DNA of 64,000 nucleotides from Chloroflexota bacterium. Its GTDB lineage: Bacteria; Chloroflexota; Dehalococcoidia; UBA2247; RBG-13-53-26. Within the stretch, counting starts at the first letter, position 1. Each line of letters opens with the position of its first letter. The stretch lies in contig VGOM01000009.1 in assembly GCA_016875915.1 (NCBI GenBank), forward strand, positions 1 to 64,000. The letters are read 5' to 3'. Shown here in pieces: positions 32,043-40,479 of this stretch. The position numbers were made by a program, and so were the translations under genes. A model generated the notes under the pieces. That model saw only the letters and a program-made list of their open reading frames with translations. It was not told the origin of the DNA and made no database searches.

Positions 32043-32117
32043 GGGCGACTCCTTTGCCGGTTTCAGGGCGCTCTACGCTGCCCGATACCCCCGGTTCCCC
32101 GACTTCCCTGCCAACAG

Positions 32118-32139
32118 ATGCAATTGCAACTAGTTGCAT
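32118..32139. promoter_or_regulatory. palindromic operator, candidate Fur-family (Nur/Zur/Fur-like) box
   Basis: Perfect 14-bp palindrome TGCAACTAGTTGCA (32125-32138) overlapping a second dyad ATGCAA...TTGCAT (32118-32123/32134-32139). Confidence 0.65.
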
Positions 32140-32166
32140 TATGGCACAAGAAGAAGGGGCGGTCAA
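32138..32166 (-). promoter_or_regulatory. sigma70-type promoter for the transporter gene
   Basis: Minus strand TTGACC (32166-32161), 17-nt spacer, TGC-extended CATAAT (-10 at 32143-32138). Confidence 0.7.
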
Positions 32167-32573
32167 CCCTTGCAGCGCAGGCAGTGACCCTGTATGCCCA
32201 GATGCCTCAGGTCCGCCTGGAACCTGTACTTCCGGCGCAGGGTGTCTTCCAGGGGAGAGAAGAAGCTCTCATCGATGTCGATGACCCGCTGGCACTTCTG
32301 GCAGATGAGGTGGTGATGGTGCCCCTTCTCGGCGTGGTGGTAGTACAGCCTGTCCCCGCCGAGTTCGGTCTCAGTGACTAGGTCCAGTGTCTTCAAGAGC
32401 TCCAGCGCCCGATAGACGGTGGACTTGTTGATCCAGGGATACTTCAGCCGGACGCGGTTGTAGATCTCCGGGGCGGTGATGTGTTCCTTGGCTTCGTGCA
32501 GGGTCTTCAGAACCATCAGGCGCTGCGGGGTGAGCCTGTATCCCTTGGCCTTCAGGTCTTCGAAGCAGGTCAT
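32163..32573 (-). CDS. Fur-family metal-responsive transcriptional regulator
   Basis: GYRLTPQRLMVLKTLHEAKEHITAPEIYNRVRLKYPWINKSTVYRALELL; two CxxC zinc sites (CQKCQ, CLRC); HHAEKGHHHHLIC. Confidence 0.93.
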   Translation of the reverse strand: MTCFEDLKAKGYRLTPQRLMVLKTLHEAKEHITAPEIYNRVRLKYPWINKSTVYRALELLKTLDLVTETELGGDRLYYHHAEKGHHHHLICQKCQRVIDIDESFFSPLEDTLRRKYRFQADLRHLGIQGHCLRCKG

Positions 32574-32585
32574 GGCCTCGTAGGT

Positions 32586-32777
32586 TCACCCGGCCCTTTC
32601 CAGAATAATCCTGGAGCTCTGGAAGTCTATCTCCCTCAGGCTGGCCTCGATCTCCTTCTCTTCACCGAACAGGCTGGACAGGCGGAGCTTCTTGCCCCGG
32701 ACCTCCACCAGCGCCACCGACTCCAGGACCAACTCCCTCTTGCCCTCTCCCTCAAGGTACGCCTTCCCCAGACACAT
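32586..32777 (-). CDS. CooT-like small nickel-binding protein family
   Basis: 63 aa starting MCLGKAYLEGEGKRELVLESVALVEVRGKKLRLSSLFGEEKEI, matching the Met-Cys start and beta layout of CooT-family proteins. Confidence 0.75.
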   Translation of the reverse strand: MCLGKAYLEGEGKRELVLESVALVEVRGKKLRLSSLFGEEKEIEASLREIDFQSSRIILERAG

Positions 32778-32778
32778 G

Positions 32779-32991
32779 TCACTTCTCCTTCAGCCGCTTC
32801 AGGGCCGCCAGCAGGTACTCGTTGGCCTTGGTGATCTGCTTCACCGCCTGGGTCATGTCATCGTGGACCGCCGGCTGGCCGAAGCCCCTGGCCTTCTCCG
32901 CCCACTCGGTGAACTCCTCGGCATGTTCCCGGTTGTGTTCTATCCAGTGATCCAGCAGTATCCCCAGCTTGGCCTTCTCGTCCTTCGCCAT
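32779..32991 (-). CDS. small conserved helical protein with HxxxHxxxH motif
   Basis: 70 aa, LGILLDHWIEHNREHAEEFTEWAEKA; 1-nt gap to the CooT-like gene. Confidence 0.75.
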   Translation of the reverse strand: MAKDEKAKLGILLDHWIEHNREHAEEFTEWAEKARGFGQPAVHDDMTQAVKQITKANEYLLAALKRLKEK

Positions 32992-33030
32992 ATCTCTTCC
33001 TCGTCGTACCGGGCAGTATTGTTCGATCCG

Positions 33031-33039
33031 ATTATAGCA
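33031..33039 (-). promoter_or_regulatory. extended -10 promoter element for the metal cluster
   Basis: TGCTATAAT on minus strand ~40 nt upstream of the 32991 start. Confidence 0.55.
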
Positions 33040-33086
33040 CAGGCCCTCCGCGTTCAGGAAAGGGCCTCGACGCCCGTTCCCTCAGA

Positions 33087-33114
33087 TTGACAATGATTCC
33101 GCCGTGCTTATACA
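33087..33114 (+). promoter_or_regulatory. putative promoter of tldD operon
   Basis: TTGACA (33087-33092), 16-nt spacer, TATACA (33109-33114). Confidence 0.5.
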
Positions 33115-33204
33115 CTGTTCGTGGTTGTGCGTGGGGCCGCGTCATTCTGTCTCCCCCGAAGAGGCAGTGCTTTGGCCGTTGTCCCTGAACAGAGGTGAAC
33201 CGGA

Positions 33205-34566
33205 TTGCAGCGGGACCTGATTGAGAGTGCTTTGAAGGGGCACGAGGCCGACTACGTCGAGGTGCGCCTCGAAGAGAGCCGGTCTACCTCGGTCCGGTAT
33301 CGAGGCAAGGAACTGGAGGAGATCAGCCAGCCGGTCAGCTCGGGGGGCAACGTCCGGGCGCTGGTCAGGGGAGGATGGGGATTCGTCAGCTTCAATGAAC
33401 CTGGCCACCTGCGTGAGAAGGTGGGGCTGGCCGTGGCCCATGCCAGGCATGTGGGCAGGGGCGCCACCAGCTTTGCCGCCACGGAGCCGGCCGTCGATGT
33501 CCTGAACGAGACGGCGGCCAAGGACTGCTCGGCCATCGCCTTGGCCGAGAAGAAGCGGCTTGCCGAGGAATACAACGAGATCGTTCTGAGCACCCCCCGC
33601 GTCGAAACCTCCGTCGTTGCCTACAGAGACCGCCGGAGGAGGGTGGTGTTCGCCAGCTCCGAAGGGAGCTACATTGAGCAGAGCAACAGCGACCTCGCCC
33701 TCCGGGTGGCCGCCATGGCCAGGGATGGCGGCGATGTGCAGCAGTCAGGCCTGAGCACCGGAAGCAGGGGCGATTTCGGCCAGGTTGAAGGACTGCACCA
33801 GCAGGTGCGGGAGACGGCGCTTCGGGCGGTGGAACTGCTGTCCGCCCCCCGGGTGAGCAGCGGCGAGCACTGGGTGGTTTTGGATCCCATACTAGCCGGC
33901 GTCTTCGTCCATGAGGCCTTCGGCCACCTTTCCGAGGCCGACTTCACCTACGAGAATGAGCGGATGCGCCAGATCATGGTCGTGGGACGCAGATTCGGTG
34001 GCGACCACCTCAACATCGTCGACGGCGCGGCTGTGCCCGGCTTGAGGGGCAGCTACCGGTATGACGACGAAGGGGTGCCTGCGGCGAGGACCTACCTTGT
34101 CAAAGAAGGGGTCCTCGTCGGCAGGCTCCACTCCCGCGAGACGGCGGCCAAGATGGCCGAGCCGGTCACGGGCAACGCCAGGGCGGTGGACTATCACCAC
34201 CCCCCCATCGTGCGTATGACCAACACCTTCATCGAGGCCGGTCAGGCATCCTTCGATGGAATGGTCGGCGAGATCAAGGAGGGCGTGTACGTCAAGAACT
34301 GGTATGGCGGGACCACCAGCATGGAGATGTTCACCTTCTCCGCCGCCGAGGCCTATGCCATCCGGAATGGCCGGGTGGCCGAGCTGCTCCGTCCGGTGGT
34401 GCTCAGCGGCAATATCTTCACCACCCTGGAGAACGTGGATGCCATCGGAGATGATCTGCAGATGAATCAGGGCGGCGGCTGCGGCAAGAGCGGCCAGGCT
34501 CCCCTGCCCGTATCCAACGGCAGCCCACACATTCGGATTCGGCGCTGTCTCATTGGTGGAGCATGA
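33205..34566 (+). CDS. tldD: TldD-type metalloprotease
   Basis: FVHEAFGHLSEAD (HExxxH), NTFIEAGQASFDGMVGEIKEGVYVKNWYGGTTSMEMFTFSAAEAY; TTG start. Confidence 0.94.
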   Translation: MQRDLIESALKGHEADYVEVRLEESRSTSVRYRGKELEEISQPVSSGGNVRALVRGGWGFVSFNEPGHLREKVGLAVAHARHVGRGATSFAATEPAVDVLNETAAKDCSAIALAEKKRLAEEYNEIVLSTPRVETSVVAYRDRRRRVVFASSEGSYIEQSNSDLALRVAAMARDGGDVQQSGLSTGSRGDFGQVEGLHQQVRETALRAVELLSAPRVSSGEHWVVLDPILAGVFVHEAFGHLSEADFTYENERMRQIMVVGRRFGGDHLNIVDGAAVPGLRGSYRYDDEGVPAARTYLVKEGVLVGRLHSRETAAKMAEPVTGNARAVDYHHPPIVRMTNTFIEAGQASFDGMVGEIKEGVYVKNWYGGTTSMEMFTFSAAEAYAIRNGRVAELLRPVVLSGNIFTTLENVDAIGDDLQMNQGGGCGKSGQAPLPVSNGSPHIRIRRCLIGGA

Positions 34567-34601
34567 ACCAGGGCTGTGCGCAGCCCGTCGGATAGGCGGA
34601 G

Positions 34602-35927
34602 ATGAGTGATCCCCTGAAGTCCCGGATTGAACAAGTCCTTCTCATGGCCGGGAAGCGGGCCCAGGAGGCTGAGGTCTTCGTCGGCTCCGTGGATGACACG
34701 CCGGTGGTCTTCGAGGCCAACCGCCTGAAGCAGTTGCAGACCAATCGCGGCATGTTGGTGGCCCTCAGGATCGTCAGGGACGGCAAGCTTGGCTTCGCCA
34801 CAGCCACATCGCTGGATGACATCGGCTCTCTGGTTGACCGCGCCGTGGACATCTCCCACTTCGGCGCGCCGGCCCGGTTCGAGCTGCCCTCCGGGCAGGA
34901 GTACCCCCGGGTGTCGGTGTATGACCGGGAGGCCGAGACCTTCGACGTCGACGCTATGGTTGAGCTGGGGCAATCGCTCATCGCCCGGGTGCGGGAGCAT
35001 ACCCCCGATCTGCTCTGCGACGCCAGCGTGGGCAGGGGCGCTGCCCTGGTGCATGTCATGAACTCCCGGGGAGGGGAAGCCAGCTTCACCCGGAGCTACT
35101 TCGGCCTGGCTCTGGAGGGCACTCTCATCCGGGGCACGGACATACTGTTTGTCGGTGACAGCGAAAGCTCCTGCCATCCCATCAGGGATGTCGACTGGCT
35201 GGTCAAGTCCACCGTCAACCAGCTGGAGCTGTCCCGGAGGCAGGCGGCCTTGACCACCGGCCACATGCCGGTGATCTTCACCCCCCATGGGGTGGTCAGC
35301 GCTCTGATCGCTCCCCTGGCGGCCGCCTTCAACGGCCGGGTGGTTCTCCAGGGCGTGTCTCCCCTGATGAACCGGACCGGAGAGCAGGTCTTCAGTCCAG
35401 AACTGTCGCTGCGTGACGATGCCACCGTGGCCTATCGGCCCAGGAGCCGCCCCTGCGACGACGAAGGGATGCCCAGCCGGGTCATACCCCTTGTCGAGCA
35501 CGGCGTGGTATCGGGCTTCATCTACGATCTGCAGACGGCTGCTCTGGCCGGCACCCGGAGCACAGGCAGCGGCGACAGGGCCGGGGCCAGCCTGCCTTCT
35601 CCCTCGGTGAGCAACTTGGTGGTCCAGACGGGGAAGACCGGCTTCGAGGACATGGTCCGGGGTCTGGACGAGGGACTGGTGGTGGAGCAGCTCATGGGGG
35701 CGACGCAAACCAATGTCCTCGGCGGCGATTTCAGTGGCAATGTCCTCCTGGGCTACAAGGTGGAGAAGGGTGAGATGGTCGGCCGTGTGAAGGACACCGT
35801 GGTCTCAGGCAACGTCTACCAGGCGCTCTCCGCCGCCATCGCTGTGGGCAGGGAGGCGCGCTGGGTCGGGGCGGTTCACACCCCGGCCATCCTCTGCCCC
35901 GATCTGGCGGTGGGGGTCAAGGGGTGA
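34602..35927 (+). CDS. TldE/PmbA family metalloprotease subunit
   Basis: VIFTPHGVVSALIAPLAAAFNG, DEGMPSRVIPLVEHGVVSGFIYDLQTAALAGTRSTG, FSGNVLLGYKVEKGEMVGRVKDTVVSGNVYQAL. Confidence 0.93.
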   Translation: MSDPLKSRIEQVLLMAGKRAQEAEVFVGSVDDTPVVFEANRLKQLQTNRGMLVALRIVRDGKLGFATATSLDDIGSLVDRAVDISHFGAPARFELPSGQEYPRVSVYDREAETFDVDAMVELGQSLIARVREHTPDLLCDASVGRGAALVHVMNSRGGEASFTRSYFGLALEGTLIRGTDILFVGDSESSCHPIRDVDWLVKSTVNQLELSRRQAALTTGHMPVIFTPHGVVSALIAPLAAAFNGRVVLQGVSPLMNRTGEQVFSPELSLRDDATVAYRPRSRPCDDEGMPSRVIPLVEHGVVSGFIYDLQTAALAGTRSTGSGDRAGASLPSPSVSNLVVQTGKTGFEDMVRGLDEGLVVEQLMGATQTNVLGGDFSGNVLLGYKVEKGEMVGRVKDTVVSGNVYQALSAAIAVGREARWVGAVHTPAILCPDLAVGVKG

Positions 35928-36478
35928 GCGAGGAGATACGGGGGAAGAGGGTGCTCCTTCGGAAGAAGAAGCTGGAGGATGCCTGGATCGACTATGCTTG
36001 GAAACGGGACCCGGAGCTGGCCCGGCTCGATGCCACCATCCCTCTCGACCTGCCCTTCTCCATGTACCTCATCGGCTACGCCGAAGAGCTGAACCAGTAT
36101 GACGGCAGAACTCACACCTATGCCATCGAGACCCTCGACGGCAAGCACATCGGCAACTGCAGCTACTACAACCTGGACCGGGACAGAAGGGAGGCCGAGC
36201 TGGGCATCCTCATCGGAGAGGCCTCCTGCTGGGACTCGGGATACGGCACCGATGCCGTAGCCGCGCTGGTTCAACATGCCTTCAGGAAGGAGAGCCTGAA
36301 GCGGATGTATCTTCATACCCTGGTGGAGAACATCAGGGCGCAGCGCTGCTTTCGGAAGTGTGGCTTCGTTCCCTGCCGGAGGGTGACCCGGGCGGGCTAT
36401 GACTTCATCCGCATGGAGATCACCGAGCAGGAAGTCCGTTCCGCCTGGGACTCGGCGCACGAAACGGAGCCAATCTGA
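35924..36478 (+). CDS. GNAT family N-acetyltransferase
   Basis: AELGILIGEASCWDSGYGTDAVAALVQHAFRKESLKRMYLHTLVENIRAQRCFRKCGF; overlaps tldE stop by 4 nt. Confidence 0.93.
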   Translation: MSEEIRGKRVLLRKKKLEDAWIDYAWKRDPELARLDATIPLDLPFSMYLIGYAEELNQYDGRTHTYAIETLDGKHIGNCSYYNLDRDRREAELGILIGEASCWDSGYGTDAVAALVQHAFRKESLKRMYLHTLVENIRAQRCFRKCGFVPCRRVTRAGYDFIRMEITEQEVRSAWDSAHETEPI

Positions 36479-36564
36479 ATCCGGTTCCCGGGCCATATTC
36501 TGACGCTTGCCCTTTGATTCCTTCACGTGGACAGAGGAACTGAACACGCTGGGAGGTGAACAGG

Positions 36565-38379
36565 ATGAAGAACACCATGCACAGAGCGATGATGGCTGGA
36601 CTGCTCCTGCTTCTGGTTCTGACGCTTGCTCCAAATCAATGGCTTCACCAGAACGCCAGGGCCGAAACAACGCAGGAAGATGGCGGAGTAATGGAGGTTG
36701 ACATCAATCCCAACGGGACTTACCTGCACGCTGTCAACTGGTACGATCAATGGGGGCCGGGACCGTCTGACTTGACTCCAACGATCGTCGATCTTGAATC
36801 CTGTGGAATCGCTTCTGGAGATCGGGTCATCCTGAGCATATCCGGTCGGTGGTCTCCGTGTGCGAAGTGGGGACTCCCAGAGACGGAGTGCGGCTGGTAT
36901 GATGCAAGCAACGTGAAGTTGCTGGCCGTTTTCAGCGCGAATTCGAGTCTGGGGCCGCTCACTGGTCTGCACAGGGTTCCAGGTGCGATTGACTTCGGGG
37001 AAGACTATGCTACGCCTCCAACCGTTCCTGCCCCCCCCGACTATGATCCGCCCCTGACAGGAGGGGGCGAGCCTACGGACATCCCCGAGGACTTCAGGAT
37101 AAGCCCCAACGAAGGAATGTCCATCGAGATCCCGAAGAATGCGAAGTTCCTGATGTTCTCCTTTGCCGAAGGAATCTTCTACGCCCCCGACAACGATGGG
37201 AACCTCAAAGTCACGATTGACAGAGACTCTGACGGTGACGGACTGCTTGACTCGTGGGAGCAAGACGGCATCGACTTCGACAAAGACGGAGAGGTAGACC
37301 TGGACCTGCCCATGCTGGGCGCGGACTGGGAACACAAAGACATATTTCTGGAAGCCGACTACATGAGCGGTTATGCGCCAGACCAACTCGCAATCGATGA
37401 CGTCAAAGCTTCCTTCGCCAATTCTCCGGTTGCCAATCCTGACAACATCAACGGAATCAACCTGCATGTTGTGGTCAATGAGGTTGTGCCCTGGAAGGAA
37501 CTGCTGAACGTCTGGGCGGACTACTACAGCCTGAAGAGTACCTACTTTGGCAAGGAGGACGAAAGAACGGACATCAACGCAATTCAGGCCAAGAAGATGG
37601 TCTTCCGCTACTGCCTGTTTGTAGACAAGATGAGCTTCGATCCAAAGTGTCCAGGAGTTGCAGAGGGCATTACCTGTGACGATTTCGTCCTGGCCTTTGG
37701 CGCGTTCAAGGTTGGACATGGTGGTCGTGAAGACCAAGCCGCGGTATTCATGCATGAACTGGGGCACGCGCTTGGTCTGCATCATGGCGGAAACACCGCA
37801 GTTAACTTCAAACCCAACTACTTGAGCATCATGAACTATGCCTTTGAGTTCAACACTTGGAAGCCGACCAGACCCCTCGACTACTCGCACGGCTCGTGCA
37901 TTGACCTCAAAGAAGACAGGCTTGACGAAACCCAGGGGATCGGCTACTCCGAGGTGACGGTGTGGCGTGCACCGGGCGGAGTACTATGCACGAATAGTCT
38001 CGGATTGTATATCAACTGGGACGATGACTCTGACGTGGATATGGGAACGGCCAGGGTGAACCTGAACAACCACCCGGACTTCCCTAGTCCTGACGGTGAA
38101 ACCTTGAAAGACTACAATGATTGGGCCAATCTGGTATACAGTTTCAGGGGCACGAGCCTCTCTGCCGCCAGCGCCACCCCCGAAGACTACCATGTGGAAC
38201 TGACAGTAGACCAGATTGAAAGGATGCGAGAAGAGGCCAAGGACATGGTTGAGGTCTCTGTGCCTGAACTTGCAGACACCGGCTCCGGACTGCCCTGGGC
38301 AGTCTATGCAGCCATCGGAGCTGGTGTTGCCGCGATAGCGGTTGCGGCCGTCTTGTTCCTGAGGAGGAAACGCAGCTAA
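36565..38379 (+). CDS. secreted zinc metalloprotease with Ca-binding Asp-rich repeats and LAxTG-type C-terminal sorting signal
   Basis: Signal peptide MKNTMHRAMMAGLLLLLVLTLAP, metzincin-like HELGHALGLHH, DRDSDGDGLLDSWEQDGIDFDKDGEVDLD, C-terminus ELADTGSGLPWAVYAAIGAGVAAIAVAAVLFLRRKRS. Confidence 0.88.
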   Translation: MKNTMHRAMMAGLLLLLVLTLAPNQWLHQNARAETTQEDGGVMEVDINPNGTYLHAVNWYDQWGPGPSDLTPTIVDLESCGIASGDRVILSISGRWSPCAKWGLPETECGWYDASNVKLLAVFSANSSLGPLTGLHRVPGAIDFGEDYATPPTVPAPPDYDPPLTGGGEPTDIPEDFRISPNEGMSIEIPKNAKFLMFSFAEGIFYAPDNDGNLKVTIDRDSDGDGLLDSWEQDGIDFDKDGEVDLDLPMLGADWEHKDIFLEADYMSGYAPDQLAIDDVKASFANSPVANPDNINGINLHVVVNEVVPWKELLNVWADYYSLKSTYFGKEDERTDINAIQAKKMVFRYCLFVDKMSFDPKCPGVAEGITCDDFVLAFGAFKVGHGGREDQAAVFMHELGHALGLHHGGNTAVNFKPNYLSIMNYAFEFNTWKPTRPLDYSHGSCIDLKEDRLDETQGIGYSEVTVWRAPGGVLCTNSLGLYINWDDDSDVDMGTARVNLNNHPDFPSPDGETLKDYNDWANLVYSFRGTSLSAASATPEDYHVELTVDQIERMREEAKDMVEVSVPELADTGSGLPWAVYAAIGAGVAAIAVAAVLFLRRKRS

Positions 38380-38415
38380 CTTGGCGAGAAGATAGCCCCT
38401 ACACCGGGACAATGG

Positions 38416-38442
38416 AACGGGCCACCCTCAGGGTGGCCCGTT
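38416..38442. terminator. hairpin terminator between convergent genes
   Basis: AACGGGCCACCC-TCA-GGGTGGCCCGTT perfect 12-bp stem, 3-nt loop. Confidence 0.85.
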
Positions 38443-38482
38443 TGATGTTCGTCTGGATAGTGATTGGCCGGCCGGAGAAGCC

Positions 38483-39418
38483 TTACTTCTTGTCCTCGGG
38501 CGGGGCCGGATTGACGTAGCCCTTGAGCAGGTTGGGCATGCACTTCTCCACTTCGTCCACGGTCCACTTGCCGTAGGTGTCCCAATCCCGGTTGTAGATC
38601 GCGGTCTCCTTGGACGGCGCCCAGTAGGAGAAGAAGGCCCCCGCCGTGCCGAAGATGCAGCCATTGACGTGACCGGCCTTGTCGCTGGCCAGGTAGGCCG
38701 GGATGGCTGCCAGGTAGTCGGCTGTGGCCACATGGGTCACTTCATCATACTTCTCCTTGGTCCACAGTCCTGACTCCACTCGCTTCTTGTATCCCGCCAG
38801 GACGTCCGGTCCCAAGGTCATCCTGGTGGCCGCCCTGGGGCAGATGGCATTGCAGGTCACCCCGTACCGGCCCAGCTCCCAGGCCACGGCGTAGGTCAGG
38901 CTGGCGATGCCGCCCTTGGCCGCGCCGTAGTTCACGTGACCCACGGTGCCCACGAAGGCTTCGGAGATGGTGTTCACGATCCGGCCGTACTTCTGCTCTC
39001 TCATAAGGGGGGCGGCATGGCGGATGGTGTTGAAGGTACCCTTGAGGTGTACCGCTATCACTACGTCCCAGTCCTCTTCCGAGAGGTTCCAGATCATTCT
39101 GGCCCTGTCGATGCCGGCCACGTTGACCAGGATGTCTATCCTGCCGAAGTTGCTGACGCAGGCCTGGATCATGGCCTCGGCGGCCTTGAAATCGGCCACG
39201 CTGCCATACTGGGGTATGGCCTGGACGCCTAGCTTCTTGCACTCCTCAACGGTGGCGTCGGCCAGAGTGGTGCTGGCTCCCTTGCCGTCAACGCCCCCGC
39301 CCAGGTCGCAGACCACGATGTTGGCTCCCTCGGCGGCCAGCGCCACGGCCACTGCCTTGCCGATGCCGCTGCCGGCACCAGTGACTACTGCATTCCTGCC
39401 CTTCAGTCTGTCAGCCAT
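38483..39418 (-). CDS. SDR family oxidoreductase (MFE-2/HSD17B4-like), paralogue 1
   Basis: VVTGAGSGIGKAVAVALAAEGANIVVCDLGG, NVAGIDRARMIWNLSEEDWDVVIAVHLKGTF, YGAAKGG. Confidence 0.95.
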   Translation of the reverse strand: MADRLKGRNAVVTGAGSGIGKAVAVALAAEGANIVVCDLGGGVDGKGASTTLADATVEECKKLGVQAIPQYGSVADFKAAEAMIQACVSNFGRIDILVNVAGIDRARMIWNLSEEDWDVVIAVHLKGTFNTIRHAAPLMREQKYGRIVNTISEAFVGTVGHVNYGAAKGGIASLTYAVAWELGRYGVTCNAICPRAATRMTLGPDVLAGYKKRVESGLWTKEKYDEVTHVATADYLAAIPAYLASDKAGHVNGCIFGTAGAFFSYWAPSKETAIYNRDWDTYGKWTVDEVEKCMPNLLKGYVNPAPPEDKK

Positions 39419-39451
39419 GATGTCGAATCCTCCTTATCGAATCAACTGTCT

Positions 39452-40396
39452 CTACTTCTTCTCTTCCGGCTTTGGTGGAGCCGGGTTGACATAGCCCTTG
39501 AGCAGCTTGTCCGCTGCGAAGGCCGCCTTGATGGCCTCCACGGTCCACGGCCCTTCACTGGGGTTCTCCGCCTGGGCCACCGGTTCCGGCTTGCTGTATC
39601 GGGCCACGGTCAGGGCCGTGGTCAGGAACACCTGCCCGTTGACCAGGGCAGCATCATCGCTGGCGAGGAAGGCCACGATCCCGGCAAATGCCGAAGGGTC
39701 AACCATCTCCCGGTCCATCCTCTTCAGCACCGAGGCATCCATCAGCCCCTTCTCCACCCGCTTGACCACCATCTCCCGCACCTTGGGGTCATCCGTCATC
39801 CGCGTCTTCGCCCGGGGGCAGATGGCGTTCACGGTTATCCCCGACGGACCCAGTTCCTGGGCCGCTCCCCAGGTGAGGGTGACGATGCCGCCCTTGGCTG
39901 CACCGTAGTTGAGGTGGGTCACGCCGCCCAGCCAGGCTTCCGAGGTGCAGTTGATGATCCTGCCGTATCGCTGCTCCCTCATCAAAGGAGCGGCCTGTCT
40001 CATGAAATTGAAGGTGCCCTTCAGATGGACGGCGACCACCTGGTCCCACTCCTCCTCGGACATGTTCCAGATCATCTTGGGCTTGTCTATTCCGGCGATG
40101 TTGCACAGGATGTCGATCCTGCCGAAGTTGTCCACGCAGGCCTTGACTGCTGCCTCGGCATCGCTGAACTTGGCCACGTTGCCGAACTGGGCGATGGCCT
40201 TGACGCCATGCTTCTTGCACTCGGCCACCGTCTCGGCGGCTGGACTCTGATCGGTCCCTGAGCCGTCCACGGCCACGCCGAGATCGCAGGCCACCACGTT
40301 GGCACCCTGCTCGGCCAGGGCCACGGCCACTGCCCTGCCGATCCCCCTCCCCGCACCGGTCACCACCGCGTTCTTGCCCTTCAGTCTATCACCCAT
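39452..40396 (-). CDS. SDR family oxidoreductase, paralogue 2
   Basis: VVTGAGRGIGRAVAVALAEQGANVVACDLG, NIAGIDKPKMIWNMSEEEWDQVVAVHLKGTF, YGAAKGG. Confidence 0.95.
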   Translation of the reverse strand: MGDRLKGKNAVVTGAGRGIGRAVAVALAEQGANVVACDLGVAVDGSGTDQSPAAETVAECKKHGVKAIAQFGNVAKFSDAEAAVKACVDNFGRIDILCNIAGIDKPKMIWNMSEEEWDQVVAVHLKGTFNFMRQAAPLMREQRYGRIINCTSEAWLGGVTHLNYGAAKGGIVTLTWGAAQELGPSGITVNAICPRAKTRMTDDPKVREMVVKRVEKGLMDASVLKRMDREMVDPSAFAGIVAFLASDDAALVNGQVFLTTALTVARYSKPEPVAQAENPSEGPWTVEAIKAAFAADKLLKGYVNPAPPKPEEKK

Positions 40397-40479
40397 GAAT
40401 CGGTCCTCCTTTGTTCTAGTCTGTGCAGTCCGTCATCTGACGATTCATCGACACCACCCGTCGGCAGCAAGGCGGTCAC

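Noticed and set aside
36498-36629. 13-bp direct repeat TTCTGACGCTTGC at 36498 and 36617
   Set aside because: Only two copies, one inside the signal peptide coding region; no associated structure, probably chance or a trace of local duplication.
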